DNA of 64,000 nucleotides from Chryseobacterium sp. G0162 (lineage in GTDB: Bacteria; Bacteroidota; Bacteroidia; Flavobacteriales; Weeksellaceae), in NCBI RefSeq assembly GCF_003815715.1, contig NZ_CP033922.1, positions 4,326,001 to 4,390,000 of the forward strand, written 5' to 3'. The notes beneath the pieces are model-generated. The model did not search any database, was not told the DNA's origin, and saw only the letters and a list, made by a program, of their open reading frames with translations. A program made the translations under genes and the position numbers. Positions 1-9,339 of the stretch are shown here, in pieces (position 1 is the first letter of the stretch; the number at the start of each line of letters is the position of its first letter).

Positions 1-1299
1 ACAGGACGCCCTTCTTTAATAAAAGTTCGTAGCCATATCGGTTATGGAAGTCCCAATAAACATGATTCGGCGTCAGCACATGGCTCACCTCTGGGAAAAG
101 AAGAAGTTCGTTTAGTAAAAGAAAATTTCGGATTTGATCCTGAAAAAAGTTTCATCGTGCCTCATGATGTATTGGATTTTTATCGTGAAGCAGGCAGGAA
201 ATCCTCAGAGAATGAGGATGAATGGAATACCTTGTTTGAACGTTACAAGAAAAAGTATCCTGATCTTGCTGAAGAATACGAGTCTATCTCTTCCGGAAAA
301 TTACCTCAGGGCTGGGAAGAAAAGCTGCCGGTATTTGAACAAGGGGAAGATATGGCAACCCGTAAGGCTTCTGGTAAAACACTAAATGCGATCGCAGAAT
401 ATTTACCTCAATTAATAGGCGGTTCAGCAGATTTGTCGCCTTCTACAAATACAGTTCTGGAAGCTTATTCATCATTTTCCACAGCCAACCGGGACGGTCG
501 TAATTTCCATTTTGGAATCCGCGAGCATGCCATGGGAGCTGTGCTTAACGGAATGGCTTTAAGCAATTATTTAATTCCATACGGCGCAACATTTTTAATA
601 TTTTCAGATTATATGCGTCCGCCACTTCGGCTTGCAGCGATTATGAAAATACGCCAGATCATGGTCTTTACCCACGATAGTATTGGTCTCGGAGAAGATG
701 GGACAACGCATCAGCCGGTAGAACAACTGATCGGATTGCGGACTGTTCCGAATATGACCGTTATTCGTCCGGCGGATGCAAACGAAACCGTACATGCATG
801 GCGGGTTGCGATTGAACACAAAGAAGGACCTGTTGCTATTGCACTGACCAGGCAGGAAATTCCGGTTATCGATCAAAAAAAATATACGGATGCCAAAAAC
901 CTGGAGAAAGGGGCTTATATTCTTTCAGATTCGGAAGGAGAACCTGATATGATCTTAATTGCCAGTGGATCTGAAGTTCATTTAATTTTGAAAGCTCAGG
1001 AAGAACTGAAGAAAAATAAGATTGACGCCCGTGTGGTAAGCATGCCTTCCTGGAATTTATTTGATCAGCAGGCTGATGCCTATAAAGAAAAGGTTTTACC
1101 CAAAAAAATCCGTAAGCGATTGGCTGTCGAAGCGGGTTCATCAATGGGATGGATGAAATATACAACTGACGATGGTGATATAATCGGAATCGACAAATTT
1201 GGAGAATCTGCACCGGGAGAAGAAATCATGAAAGAATACGGATTTAGCATTGAAAATATAGTACAAAGAGCGGTTGTTTTATTTTCGAAAAACATATAA
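1..1299 (+). CDS. tkt: Transketolase, C-terminal part (5' end outside window)
   Basis: Thiamine-diphosphate enzyme that moves two-carbon units between ketoses and aldoses in the non-oxidative pentose phosphate pathway, in the cytoplasm. The frame is open from base 1, so about 432 C-terminal residues are seen out of a usual 660-680. Visible are the end of the first domain (KVRSHIGYGSPNK), the pyrimidine-binding domain with GGSADLSPSTNT and FGIREHAMGA (the Glu of this motif activates the cofactor) and THDSIGLGEDGTTHQP, then the C-terminal domain. Transcribed with the rpiB-like and zwf genes that follow, which belong to the same pathway. Identity is very safe; only the start is unknown. Confidence 0.96.
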   Translation, partial: TGRPSLIKVRSHIGYGSPNKHDSASAHGSPLGKEEVRLVKENFGFDPEKSFIVPHDVLDFYREAGRKSSENEDEWNTLFERYKKKYPDLAEEYESISSGKLPQGWEEKLPVFEQGEDMATRKASGKTLNAIAEYLPQLIGGSADLSPSTNTVLEAYSSFSTANRDGRNFHFGIREHAMGAVLNGMALSNYLIPYGATFLIFSDYMRPPLRLAAIMKIRQIMVFTHDSIGLGEDGTTHQPVEQLIGLRTVPNMTVIRPADANETVHAWRVAIEHKEGPVAIALTRQEIPVIDQKKYTDAKNLEKGAYILSDSEGEPDMILIASGSEVHLILKAQEELKKNKIDARVVSMPSWNLFDQQADAYKEKVLPKKIRKRLAVEAGSSMGWMKYTTDDGDIIGIDKFGESAPGEEIMKEYGFSIENIVQRAVVLFSKNI

Positions 1300-1368
1300 A
1301 TTTTTTACGACCTTAGTATGTATTCTTTACGATGACAAAAATATTTTAGAATTAAATAATAAATTGGA

Positions 1369-1833
1369 ATGTCGGTATTCATAAAAATTGGAATCTGTGC
1401 AGATCACGGTGGTTTTGAACTTAAGGAAAAAATAAAATCTTTTTTGGCTGAAAATCAATTCGAACCGGTAGATTATGGCGCAATGGAGCTTAATAGTGCA
1501 GATGATTTTCCGGATTTTGTAATTCCACTTGCAAAAGCCGTGGCTTCGAAAGAAGTTTTCCGCGGTATTGCAATTTGTGGCAGTGGGGTGGGAGCCTGTG
1601 TTGTTGCCAATAAAATTCCCGGTATTCGGGCCGCATTGATCACAGATTATTTCTCGGCACATCAGGGTGTTGAAGATGATGATATGAATTTAATCTGTCT
1701 CGGCGGACGGGTCACAGGTTATGCAATGGCCGAAGAATTGGTTTTAGCTTTTCTTAATGCAAAATTCATCGGAGCTGAAAGACATCTGCGACGCCTGGGG
1801 AAAATTCGGAATCTGGAAGATCGTCCATCATGA
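1369..1833 (+). CDS. rpiB: RpiB/LacA/LacB-family sugar-phosphate isomerase
   Basis: Predicted ribose-5-phosphate isomerase B, interconverting ribose 5-phosphate and ribulose 5-phosphate. The 154-residue length, the N-terminal CADHGGF, the ICGSGVGACVVANK loop with catalytic Cys70, and GIRAAL are family hallmarks. The position matching E. coli His99 appears to be Asp (within EDDDMN), while a His sits at 98 in FSAH; this alignment is by eye. It starts 69 bases after tkt and lies before zwf, so the context favours a pentose-phosphate role over galactose-6-phosphate isomerase (LacA/LacB). Confidence 0.88.
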   Translation: MSVFIKIGICADHGGFELKEKIKSFLAENQFEPVDYGAMELNSADDFPDFVIPLAKAVASKEVFRGIAICGSGVGACVVANKIPGIRAALITDYFSAHQGVEDDDMNLICLGGRVTGYAMAEELVLAFLNAKFIGAERHLRRLGKIRNLEDRPS

Positions 1834-1965
1834 TAAGTGTTTTAAAAGCTTAGTATTCTAAAGCAATCAATGAATGACGGGCTGTTTTTCATATGAAATG
1901 GGTGATGAAAAATTTTAAAAACTAACCTGTTGTTTTAATTTAAGTTTAAAAAAAGTAAATAAAAA

Positions 1966-3480
1966 ATGTCAAAAACTTCAGATACAAAAGTAGACCCTAC
2001 AGTCTTAATTATTTTCGGAGGAAACGGAGATTTGACTCAGCGGAAAATCATTCCTGCATTGTATAATCTCTTTCTTGAAAACAGATTGCCTGAAAAATTC
2101 GCTATTATAGGAACTTCAAGAACAGAATTGAGTGATCAGGAATATCGGGATTCCCTGTTGGAAGGGATCAATCAGTTTTCCAGAACAGGGAAGGCTAAAA
2201 AAGAGAAGTGGGCAGAGTTTTCTTCAAATATTTCGTATCAGGCAGCTGATATCAATGATGTAGCTTCTTACAATAAATTTTATTTGAAAGTAAGTAAGCT
2301 GAAGGAAGAGTGGAAACAGAATCCTTCAATACTGTATTATTGTGCTGTTTCACCGGATTTGTTCTGTACCATTGCAGAGAATATTTCCAAAAGCAAACTG
2401 GAGAATGACCAGAAAACCGCTCGCATCATCATTGAGAAACCATTTGGCAGAGATCTGGAATCTGCAAGGGCTTTAAACGCAAACTTACTGACCATTTTTG
2501 ATGAAAAGCAAATCTACAGGATAGATCATTATTTGGGAAAAGAAGTAGTTCAGAATGTGATGGCTTTTCGCTTTGCCAATACCATTATGGAACCATTATG
2601 GAACCGTACACATATCGAACATGTTCAGATCTCGGTGACCGAACAGATTGGTGTAGAAAATAGAGGAAGTTATTTTGACCGTGCAGGCATCTTGAGGGAT
2701 ATGATCCAAAACCATTTGCTGCAATTGTTATGTATTGTTGCCATGGAACCGCCTATCAACTTCGATGCCGACCTTGTGCGTGACCGGAAGGTGGATGTTT
2801 TGAAGGCTATCCGGAAAATTATTCCGGGTAAAATTGATACCATAGCTGTCAGAGGGCAATATGGATCAGGCTGGGTTGAGGGGAAAGAGGTTCCCGGTTA
2901 TCCTGAAGAAACTGATGTGCAGGCAGATTCAAATACTGAAACCTATGCCGCTATGAAATTCAATATCGATAACTGGCGCTGGCAGGGTGTTCCTTTTTAT
3001 TTGCGAACCGGTAAAAGACTCTCTAAAACAGCTTCCTATATCGTGGTGCAATTTCGGGAAGTGCCACATAATATGTTCAATAATGAAGAACACGCTATTC
3101 CAAAACAGAACAGGCTCATTATTAGTATCCAACCAGATATGTCGATTAAATTTCAGCTTGAAAGCAAAACGCCGGGTCTTGAAATGATGCTGAATACGGT
3201 GGACATGGTATTTGATTATTCGGAAAAAACAAAGACCGAGTCGCCGGAGGCTTATGAAACACTATTGTTAGATGTTATTTCGGGAGATCAGACCTTATTT
3301 ATGCGGGCTGATCAAGTGGAGGAAGCGTGGAAAGTTGTCATGCCGATTCTTGATCATTGGGAAAATAGTAAAATGACAAGTTTCCCGAATTACCCTGCCA
3401 ACTCATGGGGCCCTGAAAATGCAGATGCACTCATTGCCAAAGACGGTTTTCACTGGATCAATTTACCTCAAAAAAAATAG
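1966..3480 (+). CDS. zwf: Glucose-6-phosphate 1-dehydrogenase
   Basis: First enzyme of the oxidative pentose phosphate pathway: oxidises glucose 6-phosphate to 6-phosphogluconolactone and makes NADPH. The 504-residue length is usual. The N-terminal nucleotide-binding loop reads GGNGDL at 18-23 (commonly GASGDL), IIEKPFGRD follows, and the substrate-binding signature RIDHYLGKE is at 185-193 with the catalytic-site His188 region intact. Third gene of the tkt-rpiB cluster, 132 bases after rpiB, so it may have its own promoter. No 6-phosphogluconolactonase or 6-phosphogluconate dehydrogenase gene follows; the next gene is unrelated. Confidence 0.96.
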   Translation: MSKTSDTKVDPTVLIIFGGNGDLTQRKIIPALYNLFLENRLPEKFAIIGTSRTELSDQEYRDSLLEGINQFSRTGKAKKEKWAEFSSNISYQAADINDVASYNKFYLKVSKLKEEWKQNPSILYYCAVSPDLFCTIAENISKSKLENDQKTARIIIEKPFGRDLESARALNANLLTIFDEKQIYRIDHYLGKEVVQNVMAFRFANTIMEPLWNRTHIEHVQISVTEQIGVENRGSYFDRAGILRDMIQNHLLQLLCIVAMEPPINFDADLVRDRKVDVLKAIRKIIPGKIDTIAVRGQYGSGWVEGKEVPGYPEETDVQADSNTETYAAMKFNIDNWRWQGVPFYLRTGKRLSKTASYIVVQFREVPHNMFNNEEHAIPKQNRLIISIQPDMSIKFQLESKTPGLEMMLNTVDMVFDYSEKTKTESPEAYETLLLDVISGDQTLFMRADQVEEAWKVVMPILDHWENSKMTSFPNYPANSWGPENADALIAKDGFHWINLPQKK

Positions 3481-3890
3481 TATGACCAAAAATGTTACGT
3501 TTCTAAATCTAATTAAAGTAGACCGTTTTGATAACCGTTTTATTTTTAAAGACTGAAATTATATAAAAATTTTTGAGCTTACACCATTTGTTTTTTGTCC
3601 TCTCAATAATATTGTATTCATTTAGTTTTCAATATTTAATATAATTTTAATTTTATTGATGCTTAATTCGTGAGATTGGTCTGTAGTTTGGATATAAATG
3701 ATTGGAAAAAGGATATTATTCAATAGAAAATAAATAATGGTTTTATTTTATTAACATTAATATCTTTATCCCCAAAAATAATTAAGAGTAATCCCCATAC
3801 ATTATAGTTTTTCAATTGTAATTTTTTGATAACTATAACCTCTATGAGGTATGATATAATAATTTAAATCAAACCTTAAATCTCTTTTTT
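3481..3890. other. Intergenic region, 410 bases
   Basis: Very AT-rich and without a convincing reading frame. It must hold the zwf 3' end and the promoter of the WxPGYW-repeat gene. The only structure noticed is a small inverted repeat, ACCTC-TAT-GAGGT, at 3838-3850, 40 bases before the next start. No clear TAnnTTTG box or strong terminator was found. Confidence 0.6.
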
Positions 3891-4751
3891 ATGAAAACAA
3901 ACACAATTTCCTATCATGAAGACGTATTTCTAATGAAGGATGATATGATCTCAGAAGGTACTCAATTGCTTGCTGCAAAATTGTACCTGGCTCTGAAAAA
4001 ATTGATAATGCTTTCCATTATTGTTCTCTTTGCAACAACTTCTTTTTTTGCACAGAATACTGGGTATATTGATGATCAAACGACTGTTACTGTAAAAACT
4101 CAGCTTGCACCACCTGCATTACCGGATTATGTACAGCCTCCGTGTCCGGGAGATGGTTATTTGTGGACCCCGGGATATTGGGCCTGGGATGTGAGTGGAT
4201 ATTACTGGGTTCCAGGAGTCTGGATTTTGCCTCCTTCTGTTGGCCTATTGTGGACACCTGGATACTGGGGATTCTACGATAGCTTCTACGGATGGCATCC
4301 TGGATATTGGGGACCTAGAGTAGGGTATTATGGAGGAATCAACTATGGTTTCGGATATTTTGGAAGCGGTTTCTATGGCGGAAGATGGGATCATGGCCAT
4401 TTTATGTACAACACTTCAGTATGGAGAGTGAATAATAATATTCACAACACCTACATCAATAAAGTGAATATTGTCAATAACAATCGTATGAGCTTTAATG
4501 GAGGAAAAGGCGTAATGTATCATCCGAATAAAGATGAAATGGATGGTATGCGTGATAACCGGGTTTCCGCAAGCAAAGAACAAATGGATCATGAAATGAA
4601 TATGAGGAATAATATGGGACAATTTCATCATAATTCCGGCCCAATGATCCACAGCATGAACTTTCCGGGCGGACAGGGATTTGACAGAGGAGGAAGAGAA
4701 ATGGGAATGGGAGGAATGCACAGAAGTGGTGGTGGAAGAGGCAGAAGATAA
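3891..4751 (+). CDS. Secreted WxPGYW-repeat (YXWGXW-type) glycine-rich protein
   Basis: 286 residues. Four related segments lie between about 85 and 145: LWTPGYWAW, YWVPGVWIL, LWTPGYWGF and GWHPGYWG, the YXWGXW repeat pattern found in exported Bacteroidota and proteobacterial proteins of unknown function. The rest is rich in Gly, Asn, His and Met and ends in a basic Gly/Arg tail. A hydrophobic stretch (MLSIIVLFATTSFFA, 40-54, followed by Q) looks like a signal peptide, but it starts 39 residues in. Either the real start is Met40 at 4008, or there is an unusual hydrophilic leader. A strong terminator follows directly. Probably cell-envelope or extracellular; function unknown. Confidence 0.8.
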   Translation: MKTNTISYHEDVFLMKDDMISEGTQLLAAKLYLALKKLIMLSIIVLFATTSFFAQNTGYIDDQTTVTVKTQLAPPALPDYVQPPCPGDGYLWTPGYWAWDVSGYYWVPGVWILPPSVGLLWTPGYWGFYDSFYGWHPGYWGPRVGYYGGINYGFGYFGSGFYGGRWDHGHFMYNTSVWRVNNNIHNTYINKVNIVNNNRMSFNGGKGVMYHPNKDEMDGMRDNRVSASKEQMDHEMNMRNNMGQFHHNSGPMIHSMNFPGGQGFDRGGREMGMGGMHRSGGGRGRR

Positions 4752-4776
4752 ACGAATTCCCGATCTTATAGGTAAT

Positions 4777-4815
4777 AAAAAAACCGTTTCACTATTGGTA
4801 TGAGACGGTTTTTTA
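4777..4815. terminator. Bidirectional rho-independent terminator
   Basis: A 12-base arm AAAAACCGTTTC (4779-4790) pairs with GAGACGGTTTTT (4802-4813), with one G-T pair. It is followed by a T run on one strand and preceded by an A run, so it works both ways. It lies between the convergent WxPGYW-repeat gene and the response-regulator gene. Confidence 0.85.
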
Positions 4816-4928
4816 TTTTGAAGCAGTTTATTTTTTTCATGATGTATTAAAGTTTTCTTACCCTTGCCATATTCGCTTTATCATACATTTCATAATTTAG
4901 TTCACCCATCTGAATAACCAGAGATCTT

Positions 4929-5549
4929 TCATTTTTTATAATTCTGTATAGCCCAAATCAGTAATGCATTTTTTTCTTTTGGAATGCCCAGTTTTTCTAT
5001 AATTCTGGTACGGTGTCCTTCTACTGTTTTTTCAGACAGGAAAAGTAGTTCTGCAATTTGCTTACTGGTTTTTTGACCCGCTATTAATTCTATTATTTTT
5101 CTTTCAGAAAGTGTTAATAGGTTGAGTTTGCCAAGGTCATCCGTGTGTTCTATGGTGTAATTTTGAAGTAAAGCTCCGGAATAATATTTCTTTCCTAAAG
5201 CAATTTCTTTCATACATTTTTCTAAATCGGGGCAAGCTTTTTCTTTTAAAATATAGCCATCTACTTCAAATTCTTTTGCTTTGTTCAGAACTCCAGTTTC
5301 ATTGTGCATCGTAAGGATGATCACTTTGGTATGCCATTTATTTTCCATTACTTTTTTGGCCACTTCCAATCCGTCCAGACCGGGCATATTTAAATCTAAA
5401 ACCGCTACATCCGGCAAATAAATCTGAATGTAATTAAGTGCAGCCGTTCCATTAGAGCAGGCACTCACTACGTTATATCCCAAATTGGTAAGGTAAGAAA
5501 CGGTTCCATTCAGGGTTAAAGGATGATCGTCTGCAACTAGAATTTTCAT
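4929..5549 (-). CDS. LuxR/NarL-family response regulator
   Basis: 206-residue DNA-binding response regulator. The N-terminal receiver domain has the acidic pair Asp7-Asp8, the phosphoacceptor Asp52 in VLDLNMPG, Thr80 and Lys102 in the expected places. The C-terminal helix-turn-helix (about 145-195: LTLSERKIIELIA, then SEKTVEGHRTRIIEKLGI) is the LuxR/GerE type. It starts 4 bases after the stop of the histidine-kinase gene on the same strand, so the two form an operon and very likely a cognate pair. Target genes cannot be told from the sequence. Confidence 0.93.
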   Translation of the reverse strand: MKILVADDHPLTLNGTVSYLTNLGYNVVSACSNGTAALNYIQIYLPDVAVLDLNMPGLDGLEVAKKVMENKWHTKVIILTMHNETGVLNKAKEFEVDGYILKEKACPDLEKCMKEIALGKKYYSGALLQNYTIEHTDDLGKLNLLTLSERKIIELIAGQKTSKQIAELLFLSEKTVEGHRTRIIEKLGIPKEKNALLIWAIQNYKK

Positions 5550-5553
5550 TGTA

Positions 5554-7542
5554 TTATTTTTTTATTTGTACCACTATTTTTGTGCCTTTCTCAGTGGATG
5601 TGATAGTGGCTTGTCCACCAATTGCTTTGCTTCTTTCTATGATATTGTGTAAACCAAAAGCATCCTTTTTTTCCAGCGTTTCCTTTACATTAAACCCTTT
5701 TCCATTATCCATAATTTCTAAAATAACGCTGTCTTTGTTTTCTGTTAAAATTACTTTTGCGGCGATAGCATCCGCGTATTTTATAATATTTGAAACAGCT
5801 TCCTGCACAATTCTATAGATTTGTAATTCTTTTTCAGTCGTGAGACCATCCTGGTAATGGATTTCGGATGAGATCATAAAACGATGGGTATTTTGGATAC
5901 GTTCTATGAATTGTTCTAAACTGGCTTCGAGTCCTATTTTTTCAAAAAGAACGGGATGTAAATTTCTGCTGATGGCTCTGATGTCATTAATAATGCTATC
6001 CACCTTGTCGTTTAATTGAAGCTGGCTTACCTCAAACGAATGCTTAAGCGACAATAGTTCATGGCTCACACTGTCATGGAGATCAGAGGCGATTCTTTTG
6101 CGTTCTTCCTCGGTTTTATCCAGAAGGTTTTTGGTAAATTGCAATGATCTTTCTTTTTCTAAAGACAATTTCTTTTGTTTTTGCTTTAAATAATAAATAA
6201 TAATGGCTAATAACAAGGCAATAAAAACGAGTATTAAAGCCACAATAACAGCATTTTTATTGATAATAGTTTCTTGTTGGAGTTTAATTTCCTGCTCTTT
6301 TTCTTTCGTTTCATATTTTGCTGCGAGTTCTAAATTGATCAGCTTACTTTTTGCGCTCGATAAGCTGTCCTTTGTACGGTACACTTCATTATTATAAAAA
6401 ACAACCTTGTCTGGATCTCTGCTTTGAATTGCTTTTTCTAATAAAACATTATAAAATAGGTTAGCTCTTTCGTAGTTTTTATGTTCAAGCAAATTGGGTA
6501 GTGAATTTTCTATATATTTTGTGTTACACGTTTTTACATCTCTGGCGATTTGATATAAAGCTAATGTTGCCTGGTAATCCTTTTGCCAATTTTGAGAGGT
6601 ATTTTTTTCTGCAACAGGCTTTATTCTGTCTAAAACTATTTGGGCCTCGTTTAATCTATTTTCTTCAATTAAAGCTTCTATTTCGTAATCTGAAATACCA
6701 AGCAGAAGTACATCATTATCATATTGACTGGCTAAATATTCTTTATAAGTTTCGTGGATGTATTTATTTTTCAACTGATGCTGATTAAAGAAACCATACA
6801 CAGAACATTTGTTGTATTTGCCCATAAAATAATCATAGGTGTTCCCGATTTCCTTAGAGATCTTTATCGCTTCATCCGCACTTGCGACCGCCTTTTGGAA
6901 AGAACCATTTGCTTTGTAGATATTGACATAATTCGACTCTACAGAAGCTATACTTTCCCGATCTCTGATTCTTATGGAGTAGTTTCTTGATTTTTCATTC
7001 GCTTCTATGCTATTTTTTAAATCCCCTAAAACAAAATAAGTATATGATAAATCATAATAAGCACGGGCTATTTTGTAACAGCTTTTATAATCATCCGGTT
7101 CTAAGGCTGTAATTTTTAAAAAGTAATCCTTAGCCTTGTTGAGATGGTCTCTGTCAAATTCTAAATTGCCATAATAACTATCAATGTAAATTGTTTTTAT
7201 CAGTGGTAATTCTCTTCTATACCTTTCATCAAATTCTTTTACAACGTTGGTAAGACGAGGGTCAAAATCATAAAAATAAATAAATTTTGTAGTCACTAAA
7301 TCCAGAATTTTGGAAGCGTCTGAATAATCACCTTTTGCCATTTTACTTTGATAGTAGTCTAAAAAAACTTTCAGGTAACGTTCTTTATCTGCGTTATAGT
7401 TTTCATTTTTTCTTAACCAGACTTTTGTAGGCTCTTCTTTTGGCGGAGTTACTTTTTCAAAATAAAAATTTTCCTTTTTTTCTCTGCATGATAATGTGAA
7501 AAAAGTAATGAATAAGAATATGATTTTCTTAATCGTAGGCAT
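5554..7542 (-). CDS. TPR-containing sensor histidine kinase (HisKA_3 / NarX-like)
   Basis: 662 residues. The N-terminus has a signal sequence ending in FTLSC, a lipobox with Cys19, so the protein may be lipid-anchored as well as membrane-spanning. A long helical region (about 40-420) has TPR-like repeats such as the segment around YKIARAYYDLSYTYF. One transmembrane helix lies at about 428-450 (IVALILVFIALLLAIIIYYL). The cytoplasmic part has the HisKA_3 phosphoacceptor box RKRIASDLHDSVSHELL with His489, and an HATPase_c domain (IVQEAVSNIIKYADA, DNGKGF, GLHNI). This layout is common in Bacteroidota, where the periplasmic TPR part is the likely sensor. Partner of the following response regulator. 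Confidence 0.92.
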   Translation of the reverse strand: MPTIKKIIFLFITFFTLSCREKKENFYFEKVTPPKEEPTKVWLRKNENYNADKERYLKVFLDYYQSKMAKGDYSDASKILDLVTTKFIYFYDFDPRLTNVVKEFDERYRRELPLIKTIYIDSYYGNLEFDRDHLNKAKDYFLKITALEPDDYKSCYKIARAYYDLSYTYFVLGDLKNSIEANEKSRNYSIRIRDRESIASVESNYVNIYKANGSFQKAVASADEAIKISKEIGNTYDYFMGKYNKCSVYGFFNQHQLKNKYIHETYKEYLASQYDNDVLLLGISDYEIEALIEENRLNEAQIVLDRIKPVAEKNTSQNWQKDYQATLALYQIARDVKTCNTKYIENSLPNLLEHKNYERANLFYNVLLEKAIQSRDPDKVVFYNNEVYRTKDSLSSAKSKLINLELAAKYETKEKEQEIKLQQETIINKNAVIVALILVFIALLLAIIIYYLKQKQKKLSLEKERSLQFTKNLLDKTEEERKRIASDLHDSVSHELLSLKHSFEVSQLQLNDKVDSIINDIRAISRNLHPVLFEKIGLEASLEQFIERIQNTHRFMISSEIHYQDGLTTEKELQIYRIVQEAVSNIIKYADAIAAKVILTENKDSVILEIMDNGKGFNVKETLEKKDAFGLHNIIERSKAIGGQATITSTEKGTKIVVQIKK

Positions 7543-7675
7543 ACCTATATTTTTTTACAAATGTATCAATTTCTAATATTGAAAATTATACAATCTTCAA
7601 TTCAGGGGTTTACCCTTATATGAATCTCCGGAAGAATAATACAATTTTGTGAAGTAATTAATAAAAATTCTTATC

Positions 7676-8707
7676 ATGAAAAGAAAAATACTTTTAATGC
7701 CTTTCAAACTAAATTTTCAAAAAATTTGGGTTGCCTATTTTTTAATGATTTTCCAATTTGGATTTTCTCAGCAAGGATCAGCGTTGGATTTTGATGGCGC
7801 AAACGATTATGTAAACTGTGGAAGCATTTTACCTACAAGTTATACCAAAGAAGCTTGGATTTATGTGAAAAGTTTAAGCACCCAGAACAACATTATCTCT
7901 GGTGGTGATTCGGATGGGCTGCACGCTTTCTGGATCCCCAATAGTTCCGGTAAACTTTCTGCTGGGCATAATGGTGGTTGGTTTAGTGTGGAAGACTCCG
8001 TGCCATTGTCTATTAATACTTGGTATCACGTTGCAGTAACTTATGATGCTGCTACTAGTACAATGAAATTGTATAAAAATGGAGAATTAGTTGATACCAA
8101 TAATGATATTGACCCAGTTGAAGGAGGAAATATGGTTAGATTAGGCGCTTTTAATAATGCTGCCAATAGCTTTACAGGAACTATGGATGAAGTAAGAATC
8201 TGGAATAGAGCTTTATCTCCCGGTGAAATAACAAGCCATATGAATTGTGAGCTGTCGGGTCCGGGAATAGGATTAATGGCGTATTATAAATTCAATCAGG
8301 GCGTTGCTAATGCGAATAATGCTTCCATAACAACCTTGCAAGACAGCAGTGGAAATAATTACAATGGAACTCTTATTGGTTTTGCTTTAAACGGCAACTC
8401 TTCTAACTGGGTTGGCAATAGTATTATAAATACCGGGACTACATGTTCTGGTTCTTTAAATGTATCGTCAGTAGAAAAAACGAAATTTAAATTCTTTCCT
8501 AATCCTGCTACAAACAAGGTGTTCCTGAGATCCGAACAACCTATTGTAAATGTTGAAGTGATTAACTTTCTAGGACAAACTCTTATAAAACAGGAAATAA
8601 GCAGTGGGGAAGCAGAAATTAATTTGTCATCTCTTATTCCAGCCTCTTATTGGATTAGGGTAAAAACAGAAAAAGGTATTGAGACCATAAAAATCATTAA
8701 AAAATAA
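7676..8707 (+). CDS. LamG-domain protein exported by the type IX secretion system
   Basis: 343 residues with a signal peptide ending near FGFSQQG. Residues about 25-190 match a LamG/concanavalin A-like jelly roll (LDFDGANDYVNCG, WYHVAVTYDAATSTMKLYKNG, GTMDEVRIWNRALS), the type found in carbohydrate-binding or adhesive surface proteins. The C-terminal 80 residues are a type A T9SS sorting domain (KFFPNPATNKVFL, a GQTL turn, a strand ending YWIRVKTEKGIETIKIIKK), which implies export through T9SS and anchoring at or release from the cell surface. No catalytic domain is visible. Divergent from the kinase gene across 133 bases. Ligand unknown. Confidence 0.9.
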   Translation: MKRKILLMPFKLNFQKIWVAYFLMIFQFGFSQQGSALDFDGANDYVNCGSILPTSYTKEAWIYVKSLSTQNNIISGGDSDGLHAFWIPNSSGKLSAGHNGGWFSVEDSVPLSINTWYHVAVTYDAATSTMKLYKNGELVDTNNDIDPVEGGNMVRLGAFNNAANSFTGTMDEVRIWNRALSPGEITSHMNCELSGPGIGLMAYYKFNQGVANANNASITTLQDSSGNNYNGTLIGFALNGNSSNWVGNSIINTGTTCSGSLNVSSVEKTKFKFFPNPATNKVFLRSEQPIVNVEVINFLGQTLIKQEISSGEAEINLSSLIPASYWIRVKTEKGIETIKIIKK

Positions 8708-8894
8708 AGACGGTAGAAATTCACTTTCTTAATAAGGGATGTAGAATAGAAACATTATTTAAATTATTATTTCCTGGCAGTCTGATCAGGTATTGTTGTG
8801 GGTATGGCTTTCTCTGAGGCATACTCACATCTTTTTCAAAAATTGTTATAGAGAGTTCAACGATAATTGCTTTGGATGATTTAGCAGAATGGTT

Positions 8895-8937
8895 AAAAAA
8901 AGAGCATTGATTTTTATAATCAATGCTCTTTTTTTAT
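8895..8937. terminator. Bidirectional terminator
   Basis: Perfect 14-base stem AAAGAGCATTGATT / AATCAATGCTCTTT (8899-8912 and 8919-8932) with a 6-base loop. A-rich sequence lies before it and T-rich sequence after it. It sits between the LamG gene and the convergent small secreted-protein gene. Confidence 0.9.
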
Positions 8938-8970
8938 TGTGATAATTTATCTGTTCAGATAAGCCTGTTT

Positions 8971-9339
8971 TTATTGTTCTTCAAGAACTCCAATAGCATA
9001 AGGAGTTTTGTCTTCCTTTTTTTCAAAAATGTAAAATCTGTAAGCGGATGGAGATATTTCGTCTTTCACTAAAGTAACAAAGCCTGTGGGTGTACATTTA
9101 TCAAGACCCTCTTCAATTACTTCTTTAAATAAGATTTTTTTTCCTTCCTCTTTTATCAGAGTCCATTTACCGGAGCATCCTAATACAGGATAAGAAACTA
9201 CAACATTTTGTTTTGTAGACAGATTAACATTAATAGCCCAAGCTTCATTTTCTCCCTTTTGAAACCCTACTCCTGTAAGTTGTTGAGAAAATAACAGGGC
9301 AGAAGGTAATAAGGTTAAAAGTGAAATAATTTTTTTCAT
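8971..9339 (-). CDS. Small secreted protein of unknown function
   Basis: 122 residues with a clear signal peptide (LLTLLPSALLFSQ, cleavage after about residue 19). The mature part is about 100 residues with two cysteines (in VLGCSGKW and LDKCTPTG) that could form a disulfide in the periplasm. The alternating pattern suggests a beta-rich fold. No family recognised. It is the last chromosomal-type gene before the accessory island. A terminator lies just beyond its 3' end. Confidence 0.75.
   Translation of the reverse strand: MKKIISLLTLLPSALLFSQQLTGVGFQKGENEAWAINVNLSTKQNVVVSYPVLGCSGKWTLIKEEGKKILFKEVIEEGLDKCTPTGFVTLVKDEISPSAYRFYIFEKKEDKTPYAIGVLEEQ

Noticed and set aside
8818..8910. A 30-codon open stretch ending LDDLAEWLKKEH before the terminator
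   Set aside because: No start codon, a stop just upstream, and its 3' part is the terminator stem. Too short to call a gene remnant.
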